From Thalassotalea profundi (GTDB lineage Bacteria > Pseudomonadota > Gammaproteobacteria > Enterobacterales > Alteromonadaceae), in the NCBI RefSeq assembly GCF_014653195.1, contig NZ_BNAH01000006.1, forward strand, positions 186,001 through 250,000: a DNA stretch of 64,000 bases, in the 5' to 3' direction. The first letter of the stretch is position 1; each line of letters starts with the position of its first letter. Below the pieces are notes generated by a model, which was not told the origin of the DNA, made no database searches, and worked only from the letters and a program-made list of their open reading frames with translations. The translations under genes and the position numbers were made by a program. Of the stretch, positions 54,707-61,778 are shown in pieces.

Positions 54707-54741
54707 ATTATACAGGACAGAACTTAAATGGAGATATTAAA

Positions 54742-55590
54742 ATGAATAAATTATTTACAGCAGCGTTAGCTTCGCTAGCGTTTGTAGGAACAGCAACAGC
54801 GGACCAAATTTATATCGATGTTGGTGCGGATTATGGCGGAAATACATACGCTCAAGGTAATGGTAATACTACTACAGGTTGGAAAAATAGCCTTAAGTTA
54901 GTATTTGAATCAAACTCTACAGTAACAGATGTAGACGGTGACGGTACTATTTCTGCTGGTGATACTATTGTTTCTACTGGTGGATTAGGTTTTGGTGGTA
55001 CTATTGCGAACAATAAAGTTACTGCGTTAATTGATGGTGAAGGCTTACTTGCTACTGATCCTAGTGACAATGGATATGGAAGCATCTCTTCATCTTGGGT
55101 ACTAAGCTTTCGCTTCAGTGATTTAATGGGGTCGTTTGACGGTACTGATTTTAACTATACTTCGGGTAATATTGATTGGTTATTATTTGATATTACAAAT
55201 GGTTTTGGTACTGAAGTACATTTATTCACAACTAGTATTCAAAGTCATTCATACACAACTGGTAACCAAGTATTTAATGGTGAAATTGGTAACTTTGGTA
55301 CAGATACAGTAAATGGCGTAGCTGCTAGTGATATCTTTAATATTGCTTATGGTAATTCTTCAATGACGTTTGAAGAGTATGCTACAACAATGAGTCAAAA
55401 TGTACGTTTTCGTATCGACCAAAATACTGACCAACCAAATGTTGTTGGTGTTGATGCTCAAGCAGGTGAAATTTATATTTCTGGTAAGCATGACGGTTCA
55501 ATAGAGTTTGCAGTTCCAGAGCCGGCTACTATTGCAATCTTAGGTTTAGGTTTATTAGGTTTCGCTGGTGCGTCACGTCGTAAGTCTTAA
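54742..55590 (+). CDS. PEP-CTERM sorting domain-containing secreted protein
   Basis: 282 residues from the ATG at 54742 (GGAG upstream); the longer frame from 54688 would include the promoter and is rejected. Signal peptide MNKLFTAALASLAFVGTATA with cleavage before Asp21. Mature part rich in Gly, Asn, Ser, Thr. Residues 63-74, DVDGDGTISAGD, form a canonical EF-hand/dockerin-type calcium loop. C-terminus from 258: VPEPATIAILGLGLLGFAG followed by ASRRKS, i.e. PEP motif, hydrophobic helix and Arg-rich tail recognised by exosortase. After processing by XrtA it would reach the outer surface, probably glycosylated and associated with the exopolysaccharide matrix. No enzymatic domain recognised. Expression is from a sigma-54 promoter. 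Confidence 0.94.
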   Translation: MNKLFTAALASLAFVGTATADQIYIDVGADYGGNTYAQGNGNTTTGWKNSLKLVFESNSTVTDVDGDGTISAGDTIVSTGGLGFGGTIANNKVTALIDGEGLLATDPSDNGYGSISSSWVLSFRFSDLMGSFDGTDFNYTSGNIDWLLFDITNGFGTEVHLFTTSIQSHSYTTGNQVFNGEIGNFGTDTVNGVAASDIFNIAYGNSSMTFEEYATTMSQNVRFRIDQNTDQPNVVGVDAQAGEIYISGKHDGSIEFAVPEPATIAILGLGLLGFAGASRRKS

Positions 55591-55610
55591 TCTTAAATAG
55601 ATTTAATAAG

Positions 55611-55634
55611 AAACCGCCTTACGGCGGTTTTTTT
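55611..55634 (+). terminator. Intrinsic terminator after the PEP-CTERM gene
   Basis: AAACCGCC (55611-55618), loop TTAC, GGCGGTTT (55623-55630), then TTTT: an 8-bp GC-rich stem with a tetraloop and a seven-T run. It begins 20 bases past the stop codon. The minus-strand reading is also hairpin-forming, so it may insulate the converging ThiF-like gene. Confidence 0.92.
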
Positions 55635-55663
55635 ATGCCTAAAATTTAATGAAATAGATTGAG

Positions 55664-55850
55664 TGTAGGTCGGTGTTTACGCCGACAGTAAGGTCAGCAG
55701 TGATTGTTAATGAATTAGATATAGAACAATATGCTATTGAGCCCAACCTACAATAGGCCTGTATATTACTATTAGCTAAGCTGATTATTGTAGGTGTAGG
55801 TCGCCATTTACCCTGATAGGGCGTTAAATGGTGTAGACATAACTGGGTCA
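55664..55850. repeat. Palindrome-rich repetitive extragenic element
   Basis: This non-coding stretch contains TGTAGGTCG twice (55664-55672, 55795-55803). The first is part of a GTCGG-N8-CCGAC hairpin (55669-55686) and the second adjoins a CCATTTA/TAAATGG hairpin (55804-55831). ACCTACAATA (55746-55755) and TATTGTAGGT (55786-55795) form a 10-bp inverted pair. No frame here looks coding. The layout resembles REP/MITE-type elements, and the TGTAGG core also occurs in the hairpin at 9086-9109. Confidence 0.55.
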
Positions 55851-55855
55851 TAAGT

Positions 55856-56746
55856 CTACTTACTATCGTCAATTATCCCTTTAAATACTTTGAACATATA
55901 ACGCTGTAGTGGGTTTTTATTACCAAAAGGGCGCCATGTTTTTACTGTTTTATTAAGATAAGCATCGTAGTGCATACCTCTAGGAGCGCAAATCACTTCA
56001 CCTCTATTTAAGATAATTTTTAGCGCGTTAGAACATAACACTCCAGCGGCTAAGGAAATACCCATGCAGGTTGAAGGTACTTTCTTTTTAAAGAAATTAA
56101 CCGAGGTTCTTTGCGCTAAATAATGTCGCTGTAAACAGGCTGGAGCAACACCAACAACAAACCTTATAATGTTGTCGGCAAAAATTTGTGCCTTTTCTTC
56201 TTCAGTTGCTGTGGGACTAGGATCTTGAATGGCAAAATATTCGTCAAATGACATTTTACCAGGCATAAAGACTAAAAATGCGGTACCCATACCAAGAGGT
56301 GCGGCTGTGATAGTCGGAATTCCTTTTTCATAACAACGACGGAATACTTTTCTTCTCATTTCTAACGCGAAAATATCTAAGCTGTCGACATATATATCAA
56401 CGCCTTCGAGAAATTCTTCAAGGTTATCATCGGTAATGCCTTGGTTGAAGTTTTTAATTTCAGCTTCAGGGTTTATACCTTGAATAGTCTCTTCCATCAC
56501 TTCTGCTTTAGCCCTGCCAATAGTAGACATATTAGCGCCGGCTTGGCGGTTAAAGTTAGCAACATCGTAATCATCAAGATCAGAAATATTAAATTTACCT
56601 ATCCCAAGGCGAGATAATACGATGGCGTGATCACCACCAACACCACCTAAACCGCCAATAGCTACCTTAGTACTACGTAATTTTTGTTGCTCTGCATCGG
56701 TAACCCAGCCGATATTTCTAGAAAATGCTTCTTCATAATTAAACAT
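55856..56746 (-). CDS. ThiF/MoeB/E1-like adenylyltransferase family protein
   Basis: 296 residues. Rossmann-type nucleotide-binding site KVAIGGLGGVGGDHAIVLSRLGIGKFNISDLDDYDVANFNRQ with the Gly-rich loop, the Asp that holds the ribose and the N-x-N-R arginine finger region; VDIYVDSLDIFALEMRR and GIPTITAAPLGMGTAFLVFMPGKMSFDEYF follow. The paired CxxC zinc motifs of ThiF and MoeB are not present, and no obvious catalytic Cys in a TC motif stands out. It should adenylate a carboxylate (protein C-terminus, amino acid or acyl acid). It is 49 bases downstream of the LuxI/FeeM-fold acyltransferase on the same strand, so the two probably act on one pathway. The substrate is unknown. Confidence 0.82.
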   Translation of the reverse strand: MFNYEEAFSRNIGWVTDAEQQKLRSTKVAIGGLGGVGGDHAIVLSRLGIGKFNISDLDDYDVANFNRQAGANMSTIGRAKAEVMEETIQGINPEAEIKNFNQGITDDNLEEFLEGVDIYVDSLDIFALEMRRKVFRRCYEKGIPTITAAPLGMGTAFLVFMPGKMSFDEYFAIQDPSPTATEEEKAQIFADNIIRFVVGVAPACLQRHYLAQRTSVNFFKKKVPSTCMGISLAAGVLCSNALKIILNRGEVICAPRGMHYDAYLNKTVKTWRPFGNKNPLQRYMFKVFKGIIDDSK

Positions 56747-56795
56747 ATAAAACCTTTATATTTAGTATTAATAGACAGAAACAAATGACCAATAT

Positions 56796-57599
56796 TTAAA
56801 AATGGTTACTTAGGTCTATATTTGGAATATTAAACGGGGTATTTTTACCAAAATTAACTAACTTAATTTGCTCTGTCATATCCTTATGAATAATGGCATA
56901 GAGCTCTTCAAGTTGTTCTGTAAGATCTTTATGAAAGTTCTTTTTGTCTAAATAGAACATTGCCCGTTGCCCGTGATAATCCATTACATCACCAATTTGC
57001 TCAAAGGGTAATCCAAAGCGTTTTAATCGTCGATTAAGTCGTGGTTCCATCATGACGACCATGCCTTGATGTTGACATAAACTTGCTAATGATATTCCAC
57101 CTAGATAAAGACCCATTGCAATATTAGGAAAGTTACGGCGTTCTTCTTCAGAATAAATTGTTTCAGGATTAATATTATTGAGAACGTAAGGGATGTTCTT
57201 TTCTTTTTCACGTCGTCTAAATGATGCAAGGACCGCTAAACGTGATATTTCTCCAAAACTTCCTCTGGGTAAAGAACTTGTATCAAAAACTTCTTTTTTT
57301 GCACTTTGTAAGCAATTAGCTTCAAAAGGTAATTGTTTATTAGGATCATTCGGAGGTGGAATGATTAATCTGATACAGCCGGCGAAAACACCTGTACGTC
57401 TATGTTCTAATAAGCAGTGATAAGCATAGTGATCACACTCGTCAATCTCCATTTGCAGGTCATTTTCGGGCTCCCAACCTAATTCAGTACTATAGACGCC
57501 ATAGCGTATTTTATACGCTTCTTGTCGAAGTTCTTTGGTATCGGCAAATCGTATTTTGAAATACTGATTAAAATTTTCTGCAATTGAGTATTGAGTCAT
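56796..57599 (-). CDS. PEP-CTERM/exosortase system-associated acyltransferase (N-acyl amino acid synthase / LuxI-like fold)
   Basis: 267 residues. The fold is that of acyl-homoserine lactone and N-acyl amino acid synthases: KIRFADTKELRQEAYKIRYGVYSTELGWEPEN (conserved Arg, Tyr/Phe, Trp), MEIDECDHYAYHCLLEHRRTGVFAGCIRLI (Glu/Asp pair and RL), then SFGEISRLAVLASFRRR (the E-x-S/T-R motif) and a C-terminal CoA/ACP-facing part with GISLASLCQHQGMVVMMEPRLNRRLKRFGLPFEQIG. This matches the acyltransferase family confined to genomes with PEP-CTERM/exosortase systems. Published work has tied long-chain N-acyl amino acid synthases to those systems. It probably joins a fatty acyl group from acyl-ACP to an amino acid or similar amine; the product is unknown. 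First gene of a two-gene operon with the ThiF-like gene. Confidence 0.87.
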   Translation of the reverse strand: MTQYSIAENFNQYFKIRFADTKELRQEAYKIRYGVYSTELGWEPENDLQMEIDECDHYAYHCLLEHRRTGVFAGCIRLIIPPPNDPNKQLPFEANCLQSAKKEVFDTSSLPRGSFGEISRLAVLASFRRREKEKNIPYVLNNINPETIYSEEERRNFPNIAMGLYLGGISLASLCQHQGMVVMMEPRLNRRLKRFGLPFEQIGDVMDYHGQRAMFYLDKKNFHKDLTEQLEELYAIIHKDMTEQIKLVNFGKNTPFNIPNIDLSNHF

Positions 57600-57883
57600 T
57601 ATCCGTTTGCAATTTTAACTGACTATTTATTTATATAAATATAACAGTTATAAATTGTTTTACCTCATTTTAATTAATATTTTATTGATATACATTAGTA
57701 TTGATTCAAGAAAGTTGCTTGAATAAAATGAAACACTTATATCAATAATGTGGTACGCATTTTATTGATATACAACAATAATTCACCAGCGCTTGGATGG
57801 CAATGCTAGCTTACAGTTATTTAGCTGAAATCACTGTATTAATAATTAATTATTTATGACTGTATAATTAATAGACTATTAAT
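57600..57883 (-). promoter_or_regulatory. Promoter region of the acyltransferase/ThiF operon with repeated TTATTGATATA motifs
   Basis: 284 AT-rich non-coding bases. A 16-bp direct repeat ATTTTATTGATATACA occurs at 57679-57694 and 57759-57774 (80 bases apart), and the reverse complement of its core (TATATCAATAA) lies between them at 57738-57748. Three copies of one 11-bp motif ahead of one operon suggest regulator binding sites, although repeats inserted by chance in AT-rich DNA cannot be excluded. Confidence 0.5.
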
Positions 57884-57884
57884 T
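57866..57884. terminator. 9-bp inverted repeat at the 3' end of the patatin gene
   Basis: AATTAATAG (57866-57874) and CTATTAATT (57876-57884) are exact mirror arms around a single base, touching the patatin stop codon. All A/T but three pairs; could act as a weak terminator or as an operator for the region to its left. Confidence 0.35.
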
Positions 57885-58714
57885 TATTCAGATAGTGCTT
57901 TTACTTTTATTGGCAAAATTTTATGTGCGGTATAATACCCTTTATAAAATAGAGCTTCTTTTTGAAGAGTGGTCATATTGAAGTCAACCGCTGATGATAA
58001 CCCTGTATTAACCACTACCGTATTATGCCAAAATTCATTATTAATATATTCTCTTGAGATCGTTGTCATAAAAGTGCGTATTAATAGGCTAATATATTGT
58101 ACAATAGGGAAAATGCCTTTTACCTGAATTTCGTCATACTCATATTCACCTTTTAACCTAAAACAAATGACGGGTGTTTCATCTTTTGCCCAATCTCTGT
58201 GTAATGCATCCTCAGATAAAATACTGCCGTCTACCATTAAATGCTTACCAAAAGTTTTAAAACTAAAGACTAGTGGTATAGACATTGAAAACCTAACAGC
58301 AAGAGAAACTTTAACATCAGGAGTATGCTCTTTATCAAAAATAACTGGTTGACCGCGGGCAACATCAGTAGCAACAACATGTAGATTGTAATCTAAGTCA
58401 GCAAAAGTTTTACCATTGAGGAGGCGATCTATCCAACGCTCGAATACGTCACCTGAGCTTAAACCTCCGCTTCTAATTAACTTGATTAACGAAAACTCAC
58501 GAAATTGATTGTAATTTGTATTCAAAGCAATATGCTTTATTTCGGCTAATGTTAAGCCTGATGCATACAAACTGCTGATAATACTTCCCCCTGATACACC
58601 TACTAAATGATCAAACTCGAGATCAAACTCTTGTAATGCTTGCAATATCCCCACATGTGCAGGTAATCGAGTGCCACCACCGGCAAAAATAGGTACTATT
58701 TTTTTTGTTATCAT
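57884..58714 (-). CDS. Patatin-like phospholipase/acyl hydrolase
   Basis: 276 residues. Oxyanion loop IFAGGGTRLPAHVGILQAL, nucleophile elbow GVSGGS with Ser41, and the dyad Asp in LMVDGSILSEDA (Asp162, DGS rather than the more usual DGG/DGA). No signal peptide or membrane helix, so probably cytoplasmic or peripheral. It hydrolyses acyl esters of phospholipids or related lipids. It shares strand and proximity with the acyltransferase/ThiF pair (285 bases upstream of that pair's first gene), raising the possibility that it supplies or turns over fatty acids for them; this is inference. Confidence 0.88.
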   Translation of the reverse strand: MITKKIVPIFAGGGTRLPAHVGILQALQEFDLEFDHLVGVSGGSIISSLYASGLTLAEIKHIALNTNYNQFREFSLIKLIRSGGLSSGDVFERWIDRLLNGKTFADLDYNLHVVATDVARGQPVIFDKEHTPDVKVSLAVRFSMSIPLVFSFKTFGKHLMVDGSILSEDALHRDWAKDETPVICFRLKGEYEYDEIQVKGIFPIVQYISLLIRTFMTTISREYINNEFWHNTVVVNTGLSSAVDFNMTTLQKEALFYKGYYTAHKILPIKVKALSE

Positions 58715-58800
58715 ATTTTCTTACTTGTTAGGTAGTTAGAGTTCCGAACCTAAAGTAATTATGGTTAATATTTATAAATTTGCGTAATTATAAGTTTTTT

Positions 58801-58828
58801 TTGCTACACTTTTTTTTATTTATATACT
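58801..58828 (+). promoter_or_regulatory. Probable sigma-70 promoter of the serine protease gene
   Basis: TTGCTA (58801-58806) and TATACT (58823-58828) with a 16-base T-rich spacer; start expected near 58835, 15 bases before the ATG at 58850. It is in the divergent gap between the patatin and protease genes. Confidence 0.5.
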
Positions 58829-58849
58829 TGAATCATTTGGAAATTTAGT

Positions 58850-59623
58850 ATGATTTTATTTTTTCGTCGCACCATACTCATTGCTTTTGTTAGTCTATCG
58901 GCAAGCTTTGCTGTTTATGCTGACTTAGCCAATACATTAGAAAAAGTGAAGCCTTCAGTTGTTGCTATAGGTGTTCATACACCGACAGGTCGTCCGCAAA
59001 ATAGTATTAATGGTACTGGATTTGCAATAGGGAATGGTCAATACATAGTCACTAATCACCATGTTTTACCCACAGAGCTTGATGTTAGTTTGTTGCAGCA
59101 GATGGCTGTGTTTGTAGGCTCAGGAAAAACCGCAAAGGTTAGAAAAGCTCAGATAATTGGTACTTCAGCAAAATACGACTTAGCACTATTAAAAATTGAA
59201 GGTGCACCTCTACCTGCAATGAAACTTGCTGGGGAAAGTTTTATAAGGGAAGGCAGTGCTGTGGCATTTACTGGCTTTCCTATTGGGGCGGCTTTAGGTT
59301 TATATCCTGTTACTCATCGCGGAATTATCGCTAGCATTACACCCACTATTGTCCCTGTTGAAAATGCAGGCTCTATTAATATTGCTATGTTAAAACGCTT
59401 ACGTGATCCGTACTTGGTGTATCAGCTTGATGCTACAGCTTATCCTGGTAATAGCGGCAGCGCTTTATATGATATTGAATCAGGTGCTGTGATCGGAGTT
59501 ATTAATAAAGTGTTTGTACAGGAAACTAAAGAAGCGGTAATTTCGAAACCTAGTGGCATTACTTACGCAATACCTGTTAAGTATTTATATGATTTATTAA
59601 GAGAGCATAAAGTAAAATGGTAG
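58850..59623 (+). CDS. Secreted trypsin-like serine protease (S1, HtrA-like catalytic domain without PDZ)
   Basis: 257 residues. Signal peptide (RRTILIAFVSLSASFAVYA). The catalytic triad is visible: His71 in VTNHHVL, Asp110 in KYDLALLKIE, Ser202 in YPGNSGSALYD. The oxyanion and substrate-pocket region is VIGVINKVF. The size covers one protease domain only; no PDZ domain follows, unlike DegP/DegS. A periplasmic or secreted protease whose target is unknown; proximity to the exosortase locus may be incidental. Followed by 109 non-coding bases with a small CGTCA/TGACG dyad (59661-59674) before the converging gene. Confidence 0.87.
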   Translation: MILFFRRTILIAFVSLSASFAVYADLANTLEKVKPSVVAIGVHTPTGRPQNSINGTGFAIGNGQYIVTNHHVLPTELDVSLLQQMAVFVGSGKTAKVRKAQIIGTSAKYDLALLKIEGAPLPAMKLAGESFIREGSAVAFTGFPIGAALGLYPVTHRGIIASITPTIVPVENAGSINIAMLKRLRDPYLVYQLDATAYPGNSGSALYDIESGAVIGVINKVFVQETKEAVISKPSGITYAIPVKYLYDLLREHKVKW

Positions 59624-59732
59624 CTCTAATTGGCTTGCCAGTGAATGTTATTATTTCGGGCGTCAGTATTGACGGATCATTGAGGTGTACTAATTTAATA
59701 GCGCTTATTAATACGTAATTTAAGAGTAATGA

Positions 59733-60482
59733 CTAGTCAGTATGAACGGCGATTTCTTGTGGCGGAATAGGTGTTAGCAGCTTGGAAATGGCGACGAGTT
59801 TAATGTTGTTTTTTTCAAGAAGCGGTATAAGGCTTGATAATGCTGCTACAGTTTCAGGATGCGGATGTGCTATTGCAACGGCATTTTTGTTACGTTTTGC
59901 GTATCGGATCAAAGCATTGAATTGCTGGGTAATATATTCTTTATTTAATTGATTATCCAAGAAAATTCTTCGTCCTAAATTGGGAACACCAAAGTGACGC
60001 GCTACATTTCTTGCTTTACTCTTATTAGTAGTAACACTATCAATAAAAATCATTTCTTGCTCTTTAAGGTAGCGCATTGTCCATGCCATCGGTGTATAGA
60101 GCGTGGTTAAATAACTTCCCATATGATTATTAATACCAATAGCAAAAGGTATTTCATCAAAAGCATTTGCTAGTGTTGCTCTGATTTCTGCTTCACCCAT
60201 GCCACTGGTTAATGCGCCAGGACCTAGTGCTTTTGATTCATTACTCGATTCCATAGGAATATGTAAAATAACATCGTGATCACTTTGATGGGCAATTTCG
60301 GCTAAAGACTTCCCGTAGGGAGTGTGTGGTAGTACCGCAAAAGTTATATCACCTGGTATATTTAAAGTGGCTATATCACTTTTTCGATAACCAATATCAT
60401 CAATAATAATGGCAACCCTAGCTTGTTCAGCAGAGCAGATAGAAACAAAATTGAAAAGTAGTAAAGCTAAAAATAGTCGCAC
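59733..60482 (-). CDS. Divergent polysaccharide deacetylase family protein (YibQ-like)
   Basis: 249 residues from GTG at 60482. Signal peptide MRLFLALLLFNFVSICSA. Body RVAIIIDDIGYRKSDIATLNIPGDITFAVLPHTPYG with a metal-binding DD pair, DVILHIPMESSN, INNHMGSYLTT, and FIDSVTTNKSKARNVARHFGVPNLGRRIFLDN: the NodB-like but divergent family DUF610. It follows envC in the same order as E. coli envC-yibQ. Periplasmic; likely cell-wall related; no activity demonstrated to my knowledge. Confidence 0.9.
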   Translation of the reverse strand: MRLFLALLLFNFVSICSAEQARVAIIIDDIGYRKSDIATLNIPGDITFAVLPHTPYGKSLAEIAHQSDHDVILHIPMESSNESKALGPGALTSGMGEAEIRATLANAFDEIPFAIGINNHMGSYLTTLYTPMAWTMRYLKEQEMIFIDSVTTNKSKARNVARHFGVPNLGRRIFLDNQLNKEYITQQFNALIRYAKRNKNAVAIAHPHPETVAALSSLIPLLEKNNIKLVAISKLLTPIPPQEIAVHTD

Positions 60483-60586
60483 GGTGTTTAATTTTTATTA
60501 TTAATATTAAGCGTATAATTGAATCTTAGGTTAGCAGTTCTTTTTCACTAAATCGATAAATGAATTTTGTTTTATAGTGATTTTAA

Positions 60587-61765
60587 TTATCGACACCAAA
60601 GTTTAGGGTTTACTGCTTGGCCGTTATGTCTTATTTCGAAATATAAACCGGATTGCTCTTGGCCACCACTTTGACCAACTAACGCTATCGGCTCTCCTGT
60701 TTCTACCCGATCACCTACTGATTTTAATAAGGCTTGGTTGTGTCCATATAAACTCATATAACCTTCACCATGATCGACGACAGTCACTAAACCATACCCC
60801 TTTAGCCAGTCAGAAAATAGCACAGTGCCATTATGAATGGTGGTTACTTGCCTACCGGTTGGTGCTGATAATAGAACACCTTTCCATTTTAAGTAGCCTT
60901 GTTTGCTTGAACCGAAACTACGGCGAATTTTACCATTGACAGGCCATGATAATTTACGTTTTAGGCGGCTGAGCCCTTTTAAACTTTCTTCTTGTTGGCT
61001 CAGTTTAGCTATACGCGCTAAAGCTGCTTTTAAATTAGCTTCTTCTTGTTCTAATTTCTCTAAAGTTTGCTGATCGTTTAGTAACTGTTTACTGAGTTTA
61101 GCGATAGTTTGTTCGCGTTGATTCTTCTCTTGGCTAAATTCTTTTTGTTGTTTTGATTGCGCTTGTTGTAGTTGTTCAAGTTTCTGAATTTGATCCATTT
61201 GCTCAATTTTAACTTGATGGAGTTTATCAATGGTGGTTTTAAACTGTTCTATTTCTTCTATTCTTGCGGTATTTAAGTATTGATAATAAGTAATGCTACG
61301 TTGAACTTTTGCAGGGCTTTCTTGATTTAACAATAACTTAATATAGTCGTGATTACCTGAAGAGTATGCTGCTCTTAATTGTTTAGCAAGTAATAACTCT
61401 TGTTGATTTTTTTTCTTCAATAATTCTGTTTGTTGCTTTTCAAGTGTTGTTAATTTTTGTTGGGTTTCTGCTAACTGTTGCTTAGTTTTTGCAATGGCCT
61501 TAACGACTTGAGATATGGCTAAGTCACTTTTTTGTAGCTGCTTCTCTAATTCTTCGCGCTGCTTGTTAACTTGTTTAATGGTTGTCTTTTGTTGATTAAT
61601 GGCTTTTTTGAGCTGATCTAGTTTTTGAGCTGAACTTGTTTCTTGGGCTAATAGCGTTGCATTAGCCATAACTACACAACTGGCTAGGGAACCGATGCAC
61701 CCTAGCCAAAGCGTCGTCATAAATCTAATCAATAGTATATGCGTTCGCAAATGAAACTTATTCAT
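60587..61765 (-). CDS. envC: Murein hydrolase activator EnvC (coiled coil plus LytM/M23 domain)
   Basis: 392 residues. Signal peptide region FMTTLWLGCIGSLASCVVMANA; the ATG at 61765 is used although the Met at 61720 would also place the signal well. Two long coiled coils (about 40-130 and 160-265; KLDQLKKAINQQKTTIKQVNKQ, QIQKLEQLQQAQSKQQKEFSQ) are followed by the LytM domain (about 280-392) with KLSWPVNGKIRRSFGSSK, VVDHGEGYMSLYGHNQALLKSVGD and LYFEIRHNGQAVNPKLWC. The usual zinc-binding His is replaced, as in EnvC-type activators, which stimulate amidases AmiA/AmiB at the septum rather than cleave. It lies between gpmI and the deacetylase gene, a conserved order. Confidence 0.93.
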   Translation of the reverse strand: MNKFHLRTHILLIRFMTTLWLGCIGSLASCVVMANATLLAQETSSAQKLDQLKKAINQQKTTIKQVNKQREELEKQLQKSDLAISQVVKAIAKTKQQLAETQQKLTTLEKQQTELLKKKNQQELLLAKQLRAAYSSGNHDYIKLLLNQESPAKVQRSITYYQYLNTARIEEIEQFKTTIDKLHQVKIEQMDQIQKLEQLQQAQSKQQKEFSQEKNQREQTIAKLSKQLLNDQQTLEKLEQEEANLKAALARIAKLSQQEESLKGLSRLKRKLSWPVNGKIRRSFGSSKQGYLKWKGVLLSAPTGRQVTTIHNGTVLFSDWLKGYGLVTVVDHGEGYMSLYGHNQALLKSVGDRVETGEPIALVGQSGGQEQSGLYFEIRHNGQAVNPKLWCR

Positions 61766-61778
61766 TAAGTAACAACAA

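Noticed and set aside
54688..54741. Upstream in-frame start for the PEP-CTERM protein
   Set aside because: The extra 18 residues overlap the sigma-54 promoter and its transcription start, and would put a charged stretch before the signal peptide.
56796..57599. Acyl-homoserine lactone synthase (true LuxI) assignment
   Set aside because: The sequence fits the longer exosortase-associated / N-acyl amino acid synthase branch, and no LuxR-type regulator is nearby.
57600..57883. CRISPR array or mobile-element ends in the repeated AT-rich gap
   Set aside because: Only two direct copies and one inverted core with unequal spacing, no cas or transposase genes, and no target-site duplication.
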